Assembly (NCBI RefSeq): GCF_937920985.1 | Contig: NZ_CALDXR010000030.1 | Location: 1-59,928 of the forward strand | Origin: an uncultured Phascolarctobacterium sp. | GTDB taxonomy: Bacteria; Bacillota; Negativicutes; Acidaminococcales; Acidaminococcaceae | Length of the DNA stretch: 59,928 nt | Reading direction: 5' to 3' | Shown here: piece by piece, positions 32,804-40,422 of the stretch | Layout: the number at the start of each line of letters is the position of its first letter | How positions within the stretch are numbered: the first letter of the stretch is position 1 | Translations under genes and position numbers: made by a program | Notes under the pieces: generated by a model | The model's database searches: none | Seen by the model: the letters and a program-made list of their open reading frames with translations, nothing else | Told to the model about the DNA's origin: nothing

Positions 32804-32968
32804 GACACAATAAAACGCTCTGCTGACCGCAAGGTTGGCAGAGCGTTTCTTTAGCTTTATATGCGTATGTTTTGGCTATCATCAAAAACCGTACAAAACT
32901 GTACAAATCGTACAAACGCAGGCAGGGCAAGCCTTTGCGCGTGTACGGTTTTTGTGTTGGTGTACGCT
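32804..32968 (+). repeat. CCGTACAAA-containing repeat, copy 2
   Basis: Near-identical to copy 1 (29254-29418) in the same orientation. Here AAACGCTCTGC pairs perfectly with GCAGAGCGTTT, making a terminator for the membrane protein gene. It again lies between convergent genes, the membrane protein (plus) and the DUF4143 ATPase (minus). Confidence 0.85.
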
Positions 32969-32979
32969 ATTTTATGACT

Positions 32980-34275
32980 TCAGATACAGAATGCCGCATA
33001 TAAAGGAATAATAAGCTTATTATCCTCCTGAGCAAAATTTTTGGTAGAAAGCTTGATAGCATATGCAGGCTCAAATCTGTCCATATACAGCTTCAAGCTT
33101 TTGGCTCTGGTGTTATCGGCAGCTTTTACTTCAATAGGAATGAGCTTGCCTTCGCGCTGAATAATAAAATCAATTTCAGCGCCACGGTCCGATTCCCAAT
33201 AGTAGGTCGTATAATCATTGATTTTCAGATGATTATGCACATAGTTTTCCGTCATACCACCCTTAAAATCATTAAGTTCATCTACCATATAAAGAATATC
33301 GTTGGCAATGATGTCTTTCTTGGCGCATAATAAGCCTACATCTGACAAATAAATCTTAAAGGCATCAATATCACGGTAGTTAGCCAAAGGCTTTTTTATT
33401 TGCTCAACCTTATAAACCTGGTCAACAATACCGGAAAGAATAAGCCATTCTATCGCATTTTCAAACTCCGCTGCCCGCGCACCGCTTTTTATCAGCTTAT
33501 ATTGAAAGCGTGTATTCTTCTTGGAAAGCTGCACTGTTATATTATCATACGTAAGTCTGGTTTTTTTGATTTCATTTTCAGTATTGTACTTGCTCATATC
33601 ATTAAGATAGCTTGCCAAGATAGTATCCTGAATATGGCGAACAAAGACATAATCCTTCGTCTTGCTGAAGATCATCACTGCCTCCGGCATACCGCCTACA
33701 ACAAGATATTGGCGATATAGCTCTAAGGCAGATTGGTGTAGGGCTGCAGGCATAGCAGTTTTATCTATAAAGCAGGCTTTGATTTTCTCCAACAGGTAGT
33801 TTTCCTCCAGCGCCAACAGGAATTCTTCCATATCCATCGGATACATGGTAAGCATATCCACCTTACCGACGGGGAAGGAGTAGGTTTTGCGGTTAACTGC
33901 GACACCTAAAAGGCTTCCAAGAGCGATGATATGATATTCCGGTGCCTGCTCGCAAAAGTATTTTAACGAGGTGAGAGCGCGTTCGCAAAGCTGTACTTCA
34001 TCGAAGATGATGAGTGTTTTTTCCTTGATGATACTGGTACCTGCTATATGTGATAAAATAGGCAGCAAATATCCCGGCTCTATATTTTCCTCAAAGGTTG
34101 CGTTTAATTGTGTGTTAGTTTCAAAGTTAAAATATGCTACATTTTCATAGTTGTTACGTCCAAATTCCAAAACAGAGAAGGTTTTGCCTACCTGTCTGGC
34201 ACCTTGCAATAAAAGTGGTTTGCGGAAGGGACTTTCTTTCCATGCCAGTAATTTCTGTGATATTTTTCTATACAT
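32980..34275 (-). CDS. ATP-binding protein, AAA/DUF4143 family (second copy type)
   Basis: A 431-residue protein of the same broad family as the gene at 10235 but clearly divergent. Walker A is LLQGARQVGKTFSVLEFG near residue 30, Walker B is LIIFDEVQLCERALTSLKYF near residue 90, and sensor-like IIALGSLLGVAV follows. The C-terminal DUF4143 part has FKIYLSDVGLLCAKKDI and a nuclease-like YYWESDRGAEIDFIIQREGKLIPIEVKA, with the Asp...Glu-x-Lys pattern intact. GGAGG eight bases upstream selects ATG 34275. AT-rich codons and repeat-flanked position suggest an acquired gene. Confidence 0.88.
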   Translation of the reverse strand: MYRKISQKLLAWKESPFRKPLLLQGARQVGKTFSVLEFGRNNYENVAYFNFETNTQLNATFEENIEPGYLLPILSHIAGTSIIKEKTLIIFDEVQLCERALTSLKYFCEQAPEYHIIALGSLLGVAVNRKTYSFPVGKVDMLTMYPMDMEEFLLALEENYLLEKIKACFIDKTAMPAALHQSALELYRQYLVVGGMPEAVMIFSKTKDYVFVRHIQDTILASYLNDMSKYNTENEIKKTRLTYDNITVQLSKKNTRFQYKLIKSGARAAEFENAIEWLILSGIVDQVYKVEQIKKPLANYRDIDAFKIYLSDVGLLCAKKDIIANDILYMVDELNDFKGGMTENYVHNHLKINDYTTYYWESDRGAEIDFIIQREGKLIPIEVKAADNTRAKSLKLYMDRFEPAYAIKLSTKNFAQEDNKLIIPLYAAFCI

Positions 34276-34298
34276 ATTTATCACCTCCGATGTTTCTA

Positions 34299-34326
34299 TC
34301 TATATTATAAATTTCTTTCGTGTCAA
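34299..34326 (-). promoter_or_regulatory. Promoter of the second DUF4143 ATPase
   Basis: On the minus strand TTGACA (plus 34321-34326) and TATAGA (plus 34299-34304) are separated by 16 bases, just upstream of the GGAGG site. Confidence 0.6.
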
Positions 34327-34479
34327 AAACAACACATTTTCCCAAAATATTCATGTAAAAATACGCGAAAAAATGCGCTTTTTTTACACTAAACTACACG
34401 AATAACAAAAATGCTTTTAAAACGCAGAAATAAGAAGCGTTTTGTGATGCAGAAGAATTATTGCATATACTCAGAGCAT

Positions 34480-34509
34480 TTGCCAAAACCACTCCCACAG
34501 GAGTATAAT
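34480..34509 (+). promoter_or_regulatory. Promoter of the DUF3990/HTH pair with an inverted repeat
   Basis: TTGCCA (34480-34485) and TATAAT (34504-34509) are 18 bases apart. The spacer contains ACTCC-CACA-GGAGT, a short inverted repeat, and ATACTC (about 34467-34472) mirrors GAGTAT over the -10 box. These could be operator arms for the HTH protein. Confidence 0.5.
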
Positions 34510-34538
34510 ATACTTAAAAGACGAAAGAGGTGAGCCTT

Positions 34539-35216
34539 ATGCTGCGCAAGCTATATCATGGTTCCAAAGGTATTATCCAAAAGCCTGTCTATGGCTACGG
34601 GAAAAAATATAACGATTACGGCCTCGGATTTTACTGCACCGAGGTTATCAATATGGCGAAGGAATGGGCAGCAACAGCCAACCAGAACGGCTACGCCAAC
34701 TGCTATGAGCTGGACTGCAGCGATTTGAAGATTCTGGATCTGAACGCAGAGCAGTTCTGCATCCTGCACTGGCTGACGATTTTGCTGCAGAACAGGGAAT
34801 TCGATACGCCCTCAGGACTTGCGTATGAAGCGAAGCTTTATCTTCTGGAAAACTTTAAGGTCGATTACTCTGCCTATGACGCTATAATCGGTTATCGTGC
34901 GGATGACAGCTATTTTTCCTTTGCGCAGGATTTTATCAACGGCACAATTTCCTACCGCCAACTGAACAATGCCATGCATCTGGGCAAGCTGGGGCAGCAA
35001 TTCGTGCTGAAGAGCCGCAAAGCCTTTTCCCTGATTAAGTTTACAGGCTACGAGCTGGCAGAGCACACCGAATGGTTCGACAAGAAGAATAAGCGTGATA
35101 AGAGCGCCCGCCTTGAATATTTCAGCACGGAACGCAACAAGCGCCAACGCGGTGATATCTATATTACGCAGATTATGGACGAGGAGATGAAAAGCGATGA
35201 TGCACGCCTACGATAA
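34539..35216 (+). CDS. DUF3990 (ADP-ribosyltransferase-fold-like) protein
   Basis: A 225-residue protein of the DUF3990 type. The N-terminal KLYHGSKGIIQKPVYGYGKKYNDYGLGFYCTEVINMAKEWA carries the LYHGS...DYGLGFYCT...A..WA pattern, which resembles ADP-ribosyltransferase folds. Later blocks YDAIIGYRADDSYFSFAQDFI and LGKLGQQFVLKSRKAF are also typical. AGAGGTGA selects ATG 34539. It overlaps the HTH gene by 20 bases, so the two are coupled. A toxin role is inferred from fold and arrangement, not proven. The C-terminal 30 residues are highly charged. Confidence 0.78.
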   Translation: MLRKLYHGSKGIIQKPVYGYGKKYNDYGLGFYCTEVINMAKEWAATANQNGYANCYELDCSDLKILDLNAEQFCILHWLTILLQNREFDTPSGLAYEAKLYLLENFKVDYSAYDAIIGYRADDSYFSFAQDFINGTISYRQLNNAMHLGKLGQQFVLKSRKAFSLIKFTGYELAEHTEWFDKKNKRDKSARLEYFSTERNKRQRGDIYITQIMDEEMKSDDARLR

Positions 35217-35838
35217 GCTATATCTTGATAAAGCGCGTACAGCTCTTGCCCGTATGCTGGATTTCGCTGTCTACGATTTGCATTATGATATCAGCGAATT
35301 CTTTGAGCTTTTTCTTGCTTCCGGTATCGCCAGACGCTTTGAGCAGGGTGATTTCACTATTATTGCCGGTATGTCGGGCGTAGAGCTTGCCTACACTGTT
35401 TTAGAGAACGTGGGACTGGCGCAGGAGCGCATTAAGCCTGATTATCCGGTCAACCGCAGTGAGGAATATTGGACAGGCTGGGCGTTGGCCTATTACCAGT
35501 GGCAGACAGCGCTGAGCTTTGCGGAAATTAACCGTTATGTTCCTATCAAAACTGTGCAGAGTATGTATAATCCTTATCACGAGATGGATATCCGTCATTT
35601 TACAGAGAAGATGACGGAGCTTTATAAAGAGGCGAAGAAGGATACGAACCTGAAGCTGTTGCGTGTAAAGGCCGAGCTGACGCAAAGGGAGCTGGCAGAG
35701 CAGGCGGATGTACCATTGCGTACTATCCAGCAGTATGAGCAGCGACAGAAGAATATCAACCGCGCGCAGGCAGAAACACTTGCCAGAATAGCTAAACAGC
35801 TTTATTGCAATATCGAGGATTTACTGGAGAAGGTCTAA
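35197..35838 (+). CDS. XRE-type helix-turn-helix protein paired with DUF3990
   Basis: A 213-residue protein. Residues 1-140 form an unrecognised helical domain (MLDFAVYDLHYDISEFFELFLASGIARRFEQGD, YWTGWALAYYQWQTALSF). Residues about 152-210 form a standard HTH: LKLLRVKAELTQRELAEQADVPLRTIQQYEQRQKNINRAQAETLARIAKQL. In toxin-antitoxin logic it would be the antitoxin and autorepressor. Its GAGGAGA ribosome site and start lie inside the DUF3990 gene. An ATG one codon later is an equal start. Confidence 0.82.
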   Translation: MMHAYDKLYLDKARTALARMLDFAVYDLHYDISEFFELFLASGIARRFEQGDFTIIAGMSGVELAYTVLENVGLAQERIKPDYPVNRSEEYWTGWALAYYQWQTALSFAEINRYVPIKTVQSMYNPYHEMDIRHFTEKMTELYKEAKKDTNLKLLRVKAELTQRELAEQADVPLRTIQQYEQRQKNINRAQAETLARIAKQLYCNIEDLLEKV

Positions 35839-35847
35839 GCAACTAAA

Positions 35848-35933
35848 TACCGTACACCTGCGAAAAAACCGTACAGCCCCAAAGCCTTATGCAGCAAGGG
35901 TTTGTACGGTTTGTACGGTTTGTACGGTTTTTA
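35848..35933 (-). repeat. CCGTACAAA-containing repeat, copy 3 (inverted, shorter)
   Basis: On the minus strand it reads AAAAACCGTACAAACCGTACA followed by another CCGTACAAA unit, a small stem, and an inverted TGTACGG, matching the second half of copies 1 and 2. Three tandem 9-base units are exact here. It lies between the convergent ends of the HTH gene and the DUF1294 gene. Confidence 0.78.
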
Positions 35934-35941
35934 GGGAGCAC

Positions 35942-36211
35942 TCAGCCCTTATAGAAAAAATAGCTGATGACTGCTACCTGCAGGAAGAAGATGAGCGGTA
36001 CGCCGAAGATGAACTTGAAGTGCAGCGTTTTGTGGCGGAAAAGCTGCATGGCGATAAATGCGCCTGCGCTGCCGCCAAGCACTGCCAAAAGCAGCAGTAC
36101 GATTTCCGGCACACGCCAGCTATGCAGCCTGGCGAAGACCTTATCTGCGCCATAGACAGCAAAGGTAACGCAGTTGATGAAAATCAGGTAATAATATAAA
36201 AAGCTGTGCAT
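35942..36211 (-). CDS. DUF1294 small membrane protein
   Basis: An 89-residue membrane protein of the DUF1294 family. Three hydrophobic stretches are seen: FLYYYLIFINCVTFAVYGADK, IVLLLLAVLGGSAGAFIAMQLF and FKFIFGVPLIFFLQVAVISYFF, with the conserved YGADK...W RVPE pattern and the HKT motif (FRHKTLHFKF). Function is unknown. It lies 34 bases downstream of hydF on the same strand and is probably co-transcribed, likely by position only. Confidence 0.85.
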   Translation of the reverse strand: MHSFLYYYLIFINCVTFAVYGADKVFARLHSWRVPEIVLLLLAVLGGSAGAFIAMQLFRHKTLHFKFIFGVPLIFFLQVAVISYFFYKG

Positions 36212-36245
36212 GGTTCATACCCTCACTTTCTCCTGTTCAGCTGCT

Positions 36246-37472
36246 TTACTCCAGCAGCTTGGCGATATCCGGCAGGGGAGCGACGCTGCGCTTTAAAATG
36301 CCGTGCATATAGGCAATGGCGATGCCGTAGTTGGTCATGGGCACGCTCTGCGCCGCCGCGCGTTCGCTGCGGCTTTGCATTTCACGTTCGTTGAGCATAC
36401 AGCCACCACAATGCACTACGAGCTTATATTGTGACAAGTCCTCGGGGAACTCCGTACCGCTGCTGAAGCAGAATTCAGGCTCCGCTTTGGTGAAGCTGCG
36501 AATCCAGCCGGGAAGCTTTACTGTGCCGATGTCCTGACATTGGCGGTGGTGCGTGCAGCCTTCGCTGATGAGGACCTTGTCGCCATCCTTGAGCGTATCG
36601 AGCACGCGCACAGCCTTTACGGCTGTGCTGAGCGTTCCCTTGTAGCGCGCCATGAGGATGGAGAAGGAGGTGAGCGGAACGGTGGGCGGCACAATTTTGC
36701 TGACTGCGCCGAAGGCCTGACTGTCGGTTACGACGAGCTTGGGCGGGAAGGCGAGGCGGGCCAGTGCTTCCGCTAGCTCGCTTTCCTGTACGGTTACAGC
36801 AATGCCCTTGTTATCGAGCACGTTGCGCAGTACCTGCTGCTGCGGCAGAATGAGCCTGCCCTTGGGGGCGGCGCTGTCAATCGGCGTTACGAGCACTACG
36901 ATGTCGCAAGGCTTGATCAGATCGCCAAGCAGCTGGCGTTCTACCTCACGTGGGCGCAGGGCGGCGATGGCCTCCTTCAGCTCGTTGATGTTACGGTTGG
37001 CAAGGGCGCTGACGAGGAAGCACTGCTTGGTAAGCTTCATGGCCTCCATGGTGAGCAGTGCCTGGCGCATTTCGTCCAGCAGCTCCACTTTGTTCAATAC
37101 AAGGATGGATGGGAGCTTTTTCGCCTGCAGCTGCTGCCACAGCGCTTTATCCGCTTCGCTGAGTCCTACGCTGGCATCTACTACGAGCAGAGCGATGTCG
37201 CACTTGTTGAGCACCTGCTGAGCCTTGGCAATGCGCTGCGCGCCCAGCTCGCCTTCATCGTCAAGGCCGGGGGTGTCGATAATCATTACGGGGCCGAGGG
37301 GCAGAAGCTCCATAGCCTTATATACAGGGTCGGTAGTGGTGCCCTTTTGTTCGCTGACAATGGCAAGCTCCTGACTGGTGATGGCGTTGATCAGGCTGGA
37401 TTTGCCGGCGTTACGCTTACCGAAGATGCCGATGTGGATACGCTCGGCAGCGGGAGTTGTATTCAATGACAT
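36246..37472 (-). CDS. hydF: [FeFe]-hydrogenase H-cluster maturation GTPase
   Basis: A 408-residue scaffold protein on which the 2Fe subcluster is assembled with HydE and HydG before transfer to the hydrogenase. The N-terminal GTPase domain has GIFGKRNAGKSSLINAI, a switch SEQKGTTTDP, DTPGLDDEGELG and LNKVELL. The C-terminal cluster-binding domain has EGCTHHRQCQDIG near residue 300 and LVVHCGGCMLNEREM near residue 355, supplying the Cys and His ligands. AAGGAG lies 8 bases before the ATG. No hydE, hydG or hydrogenase gene is in the window, so it is unlinked. It signals H2 metabolism in the organism. Confidence 0.95.
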   Translation of the reverse strand: MSLNTTPAAERIHIGIFGKRNAGKSSLINAITSQELAIVSEQKGTTTDPVYKAMELLPLGPVMIIDTPGLDDEGELGAQRIAKAQQVLNKCDIALLVVDASVGLSEADKALWQQLQAKKLPSILVLNKVELLDEMRQALLTMEAMKLTKQCFLVSALANRNINELKEAIAALRPREVERQLLGDLIKPCDIVVLVTPIDSAAPKGRLILPQQQVLRNVLDNKGIAVTVQESELAEALARLAFPPKLVVTDSQAFGAVSKIVPPTVPLTSFSILMARYKGTLSTAVKAVRVLDTLKDGDKVLISEGCTHHRQCQDIGTVKLPGWIRSFTKAEPEFCFSSGTEFPEDLSQYKLVVHCGGCMLNEREMQSRSERAAAQSVPMTNYGIAIAYMHGILKRSVAPLPDIAKLLE

Positions 37473-37529
37473 GGTGATCTCTCCTTTACATATATAAGAA
37501 AAAATATACCATAATGAGGACTATATTTC

Positions 37530-37731
37530 GGAGAATACAGTGTCCTTACGGTCAGTAAAAATTACGGTCACTCATTTCGTGTGGAACCAAGACGAAGCGG
37601 CGCAAAACTCGCGCTATGCTAATAAATACTACTATACAAATCAGGCGTAGCGCTCAGACATTGCGCCCCTTCTGTGGTTCCAAACACTTACTCGCTGTAA
37701 TTTTTATTCCCTTCACGACACTATATTCTCC
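37530..37731. repeat. Palindromic MITE-like element, copy 2
   Basis: The ends are inverted: GGAGAATACAGTGTC at 37530 and GACACTATATTCTCC ending at 37731, continuing inward through AAAAATTAC / GTAATTTTT to GTGTGGAACCAAGACGAAG / CTTCTGTGGTTCCAAACAC. The inverted arms are about 65 bases each. Inner arms match copy 1 at 13511-13696. It lies between hydF and the nicotinate phosphoribosyltransferase gene and encodes nothing. Confidence 0.78.
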
Positions 37732-37808
37732 TGTTTTTACGTTGTAGTTCTGGCTAGATTTTTAAATAACTTTTGGTTCAACATGGTATATGCTTGGCTT
37801 CGGGTAGC

Positions 37809-37840
37809 AAAAAAGGCTGCAGCACTTTCGCACTGCAACC
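37809..37840 (-). terminator. Terminator of the nicotinate phosphoribosyltransferase gene
   Basis: On the minus strand GGTTGCAGTGC pairs with GTGCTGCAGCC (with G-T pairs) around GAAA, followed by TTTTTT. Confidence 0.75.
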
Positions 37841-37853
37841 TCATTGTTGCAAA

Positions 37854-38906
37854 TTATTTCACAAGCTCCATTTTGGGGTTAGGATTGTATTTACGGCCAG
37901 CCTTAGCGCAGTCCTTGCCATCAACCTTAACGATATCCGCAGTGTAGTTGATATTGCCGTCGAAGAAGGAAGAGCCTACCGCATAGGTATCAACAGGCAC
38001 GCCCATTTCCTCAAAGGCTGCTACACGCTCAGCGTCAAAGCCGCCGGAAGCGATAATCTTAACGTGGTTGAAGCCTTCAGCATCCAGCGCACGGCGAACA
38101 TTGCAAACAAGCTCTTTGCACACACCAGTCGGTTTAAAGGTACCGATCTGAGTCCACAGGCTCTTATCAACCATGCTGCCGGAGGTATCCAGACGCACAC
38201 CTGCGAGCTTTTTACCCAGCTTGCGGGCCACAGCCAAAGAAGTATTTACGCAGTCATTGTCAAAGTCAACCAAGGCGATACGTGCAATAGACGGGTCAAC
38301 ATATTTATCGAATGCTTCGGTAGCAGCAACAGTGTCACCCTTATAGGAAGCAATCAAAGCATGGGGGATAGTGCCCAAGCCCTTGCCGCCTGCTGCCAGA
38401 GCATTAGCATCGGTAGAGAAGCCGTGGATACCGCCAACCAAAGCTGCATAGCCGTCGGATTCCTGAGTCTGGTAAATATCATAACGTGCAGGGAAGAAAA
38501 GCACCGGCTTGCCGTTGGCAGCCTTCACTACGCGGCGAACATTGGTAGCAATGCGGCTCTGGCGTGCCAAAATACCGAGATAGATGGTTTCCAGATGCGC
38601 AAAGTCAGCATAATCGCCTTCGATAGTCATAACGGTTTCCCACTCGTCAACCTCTTCACCGTCACGCAGGGAATGAATCTCGATAGTTTCCGGATGGAAA
38701 GCGCATTGACGAATCAGAGCAATAACCTCGTCAGTACCGCAAACAACAACATGGTCACGGGCGAACACCTGCATCAGCACGCGCGGATGATAATTATCAC
38801 CATTTAAGATTTCTTCGGAACGCATAAAATATGCGTCAGTATAATAACCTTGTTTAATTTTTTCTACAGGAAAGCTAAAGCTTTCAACAGGTCTTCTTGT
38901 AGTCAT
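37854..38906 (-). CDS. pncB: Nicotinate phosphoribosyltransferase
   Basis: A 350-residue enzyme making nicotinate mononucleotide from nicotinate and PRPP in the NAD salvage pathway. Key blocks are IKQGYYTDAYFMRSEEIL near the N-terminus, HLETIYLGILARQSRIATNVRRVV, AALVGGIHGFSTDANALAAGGKGLGTIPHALIASY and VRLDTSGSMVDKSLW, then IIASGGFDAERVAAFEEMGVPVDTYAVGSSFF. This is the short form of the family. GGGAGG eight bases upstream selects ATG 38906; an upstream in-frame ATG at 38957 lacks a site. It is transcribed alone, divergently from the glycosyltransferase gene. Confidence 0.93.
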   Translation of the reverse strand: MTTRRPVESFSFPVEKIKQGYYTDAYFMRSEEILNGDNYHPRVLMQVFARDHVVVCGTDEVIALIRQCAFHPETIEIHSLRDGEEVDEWETVMTIEGDYADFAHLETIYLGILARQSRIATNVRRVVKAANGKPVLFFPARYDIYQTQESDGYAALVGGIHGFSTDANALAAGGKGLGTIPHALIASYKGDTVAATEAFDKYVDPSIARIALVDFDNDCVNTSLAVARKLGKKLAGVRLDTSGSMVDKSLWTQIGTFKPTGVCKELVCNVRRALDAEGFNHVKIIASGGFDAERVAAFEEMGVPVDTYAVGSSFFDGNINYTADIVKVDGKDCAKAGRKYNPNPKMELVK

Positions 38907-38963
38907 TTGATGAGCCTCCCAAAAATTTCTCACGAATTTTACGCTTTGCGAGAACATTAACTA

Positions 38964-38991
38964 TTGATTGTAGTTAAAAATATGATACAAT
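38964..38991 (+). promoter_or_regulatory. Promoter of the glycosyltransferase gene
   Basis: TTGATT (38964-38969) and TACAAT (38986-38991) are 16 bases apart in the divergent gap after pncB. Confidence 0.5.
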
Positions 38992-39072
38992 ATAAAGGCT
39001 ATGATAGCAAGTCTTTTCGCAAAAAAAATTCCGTTGAGCTATATTTCAGACACAATATAGATGGTGATACAT

Positions 39073-40173
39073 ATGCATGAAACACGAAAAAAATATACCG
39101 TGCTCCTGCTTTCAGCACCCATAGGCTCGGGACACAGGCTGGCAGCCGAAGCGCTGGAGCAGGCTTTCGCCGACCGACCGGAGGTTGAGGTCATCCACGG
39201 CAACATCTTTGACTTCTTCCCGCAGTTTCTAGGCAAGGCCTTTTTAGGCAGCTACCTGTGGATTTTAAAATGCTGCCCCTGGCTTTATAAGCTGGCCTAC
39301 ACCTGGGGCAACAAGCAGGGTGGCTCCTTATGGCTGCGTGAGCTCTTAAACCGCCTCCTGGCACGCTTAGGCGGCAGCTACCTGCGCAGTGTGCAGCCTG
39401 ACGCCGTAATCGCCACGCACGCTACGCCTGCAGGCATTATCGGCTATTACAAAAAGCAGCATCCCAAGCTCTGGCTTGGCGCCGTAGTGACCGACTTTAC
39501 GATTCACCGCTGGTGGGTTTGCGATGGCGTAGATACCTATTTTATCGCCGACGAGCTGCTACGCGACAAGCTCACTACAACTGCCGATATCCAGGCTACG
39601 GGCATTCCCGTGCGCCAGCAGTTTATGATTAAGCACGATAAGCAGAAATGCCGCGAATTCTTCGGCTGGGACGAAAACGAACGCGTCTGCCTGCTGATGG
39701 GCGGGGGCGAAGGCCTCTTGCCGATGGGCGAGATTATCGCGGCGCTGCAGCGCGCCGCTCTGAAAAACCTGCGCGTTGTTGCCGTCACCGGCCACAATGA
39801 GGCGCTGGCAGCACAGCTGCAGGCCAAATACGGTGCTACTGCCGAAATCTACGGCTTCCGTGAGGACGTACCGCAGCTCATGGCAGGCGCTGATATGATT
39901 ATCACCAAGGCCGGCGGCTTAACCTCTTCCGAGGTGCTGGCGAGCGGGCTGGACCTTTTAATCTACAAGCCGCTGCCGGGGCAGGAGGAGGGCAACGCCG
40001 CCTTCCTGCAGCAGTATTGCGGCGCTCTGGTGGCACATTCTACCGACGAGCTGGTGCAGCATATCAAAAGCAGCACGATAAGCTCGCGTGAGGCTGCAGC
40101 GTGCAGCGAGCATGCACATCCTTTGGCAGCACAGCAGATTGTAGACTACGTAATGCAAAGACTGCAAAAATAA
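39073..40173 (+). CDS. MGDG-synthase-like glycosyltransferase (UgtP family)
   Basis: A 366-residue GT28-type enzyme. The N-terminal domain has VLLLSAPIGSGHRLAAEALEQAF, typical of diacylglycerol glycosyltransferases, then AVIATHATPAGIIGYYKK and LGAVVTDFTIHRWWVCDGVDTYF. The C-terminal UDP-sugar domain has LLMGGGEGLLPMGEI, YGFREDVPQLMAGADMIITKAGGLTSSEVLASGLDLLIYKPLPGQEEGNA. The likely job is adding hexose to diacylglycerol at the cytoplasmic membrane; some relatives act on other lipids. The chosen ATG 39073 follows a GGTGAT site; ATG 39061 is the alternative. Confidence 0.85.
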   Translation: MHETRKKYTVLLLSAPIGSGHRLAAEALEQAFADRPEVEVIHGNIFDFFPQFLGKAFLGSYLWILKCCPWLYKLAYTWGNKQGGSLWLRELLNRLLARLGGSYLRSVQPDAVIATHATPAGIIGYYKKQHPKLWLGAVVTDFTIHRWWVCDGVDTYFIADELLRDKLTTTADIQATGIPVRQQFMIKHDKQKCREFFGWDENERVCLLMGGGEGLLPMGEIIAALQRAALKNLRVVAVTGHNEALAAQLQAKYGATAEIYGFREDVPQLMAGADMIITKAGGLTSSEVLASGLDLLIYKPLPGQEEGNAAFLQQYCGALVAHSTDELVQHIKSSTISSREAAACSEHAHPLAAQQIVDYVMQRLQK

Positions 40174-40188
40174 AAATTAATCAATAGC

Positions 40189-40217
40189 GGACTCCTTCCC
40201 CCGAGGGAGTCCTTTTT
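40189..40217 (+). terminator. Terminator after the glycosyltransferase gene
   Basis: GGACTCC (40189-40195) pairs with GGAGTCC (40206-40212), followed by TTTTT. Confidence 0.8.
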
Positions 40218-40267
40218 GCTGCGTGGCGCGGTTTTGCGCACTTCGGGCAGTGTCTTTGGCAATAGTT

Positions 40268-40333
40268 TTGCTTGATAATTTCTTCTATTGTATAATTAAT
40301 TTACTTGACCAATACGAATTTCATCATTATAAT
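40268..40333 (+). promoter_or_regulatory. Tandem promoters of dprA
   Basis: The first has TTGCTT (40268-40273) and TATAAT (40291-40296) with a 17-base spacer. The second has TTGACC (40305-40310) and TATAAT (40328-40333), also 17 bases apart. Both precede the dprA ribosome site. Confidence 0.62.
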
Positions 40334-40422
40334 GTAAGAAAATCGCATATTATGAAGGCTGTGGCATGAAGTTCCGCTCTGACTGCATAATCATGTAGAG
40401 AAAACAGGAGGAGTGTGACCTT

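Noticed and set aside
35900..35930. Tandem 9-base units considered as a CRISPR or plasmid iteron array.
   Set aside because: Units are contiguous with no spacers, only three copies, and no cas or replication gene is near.
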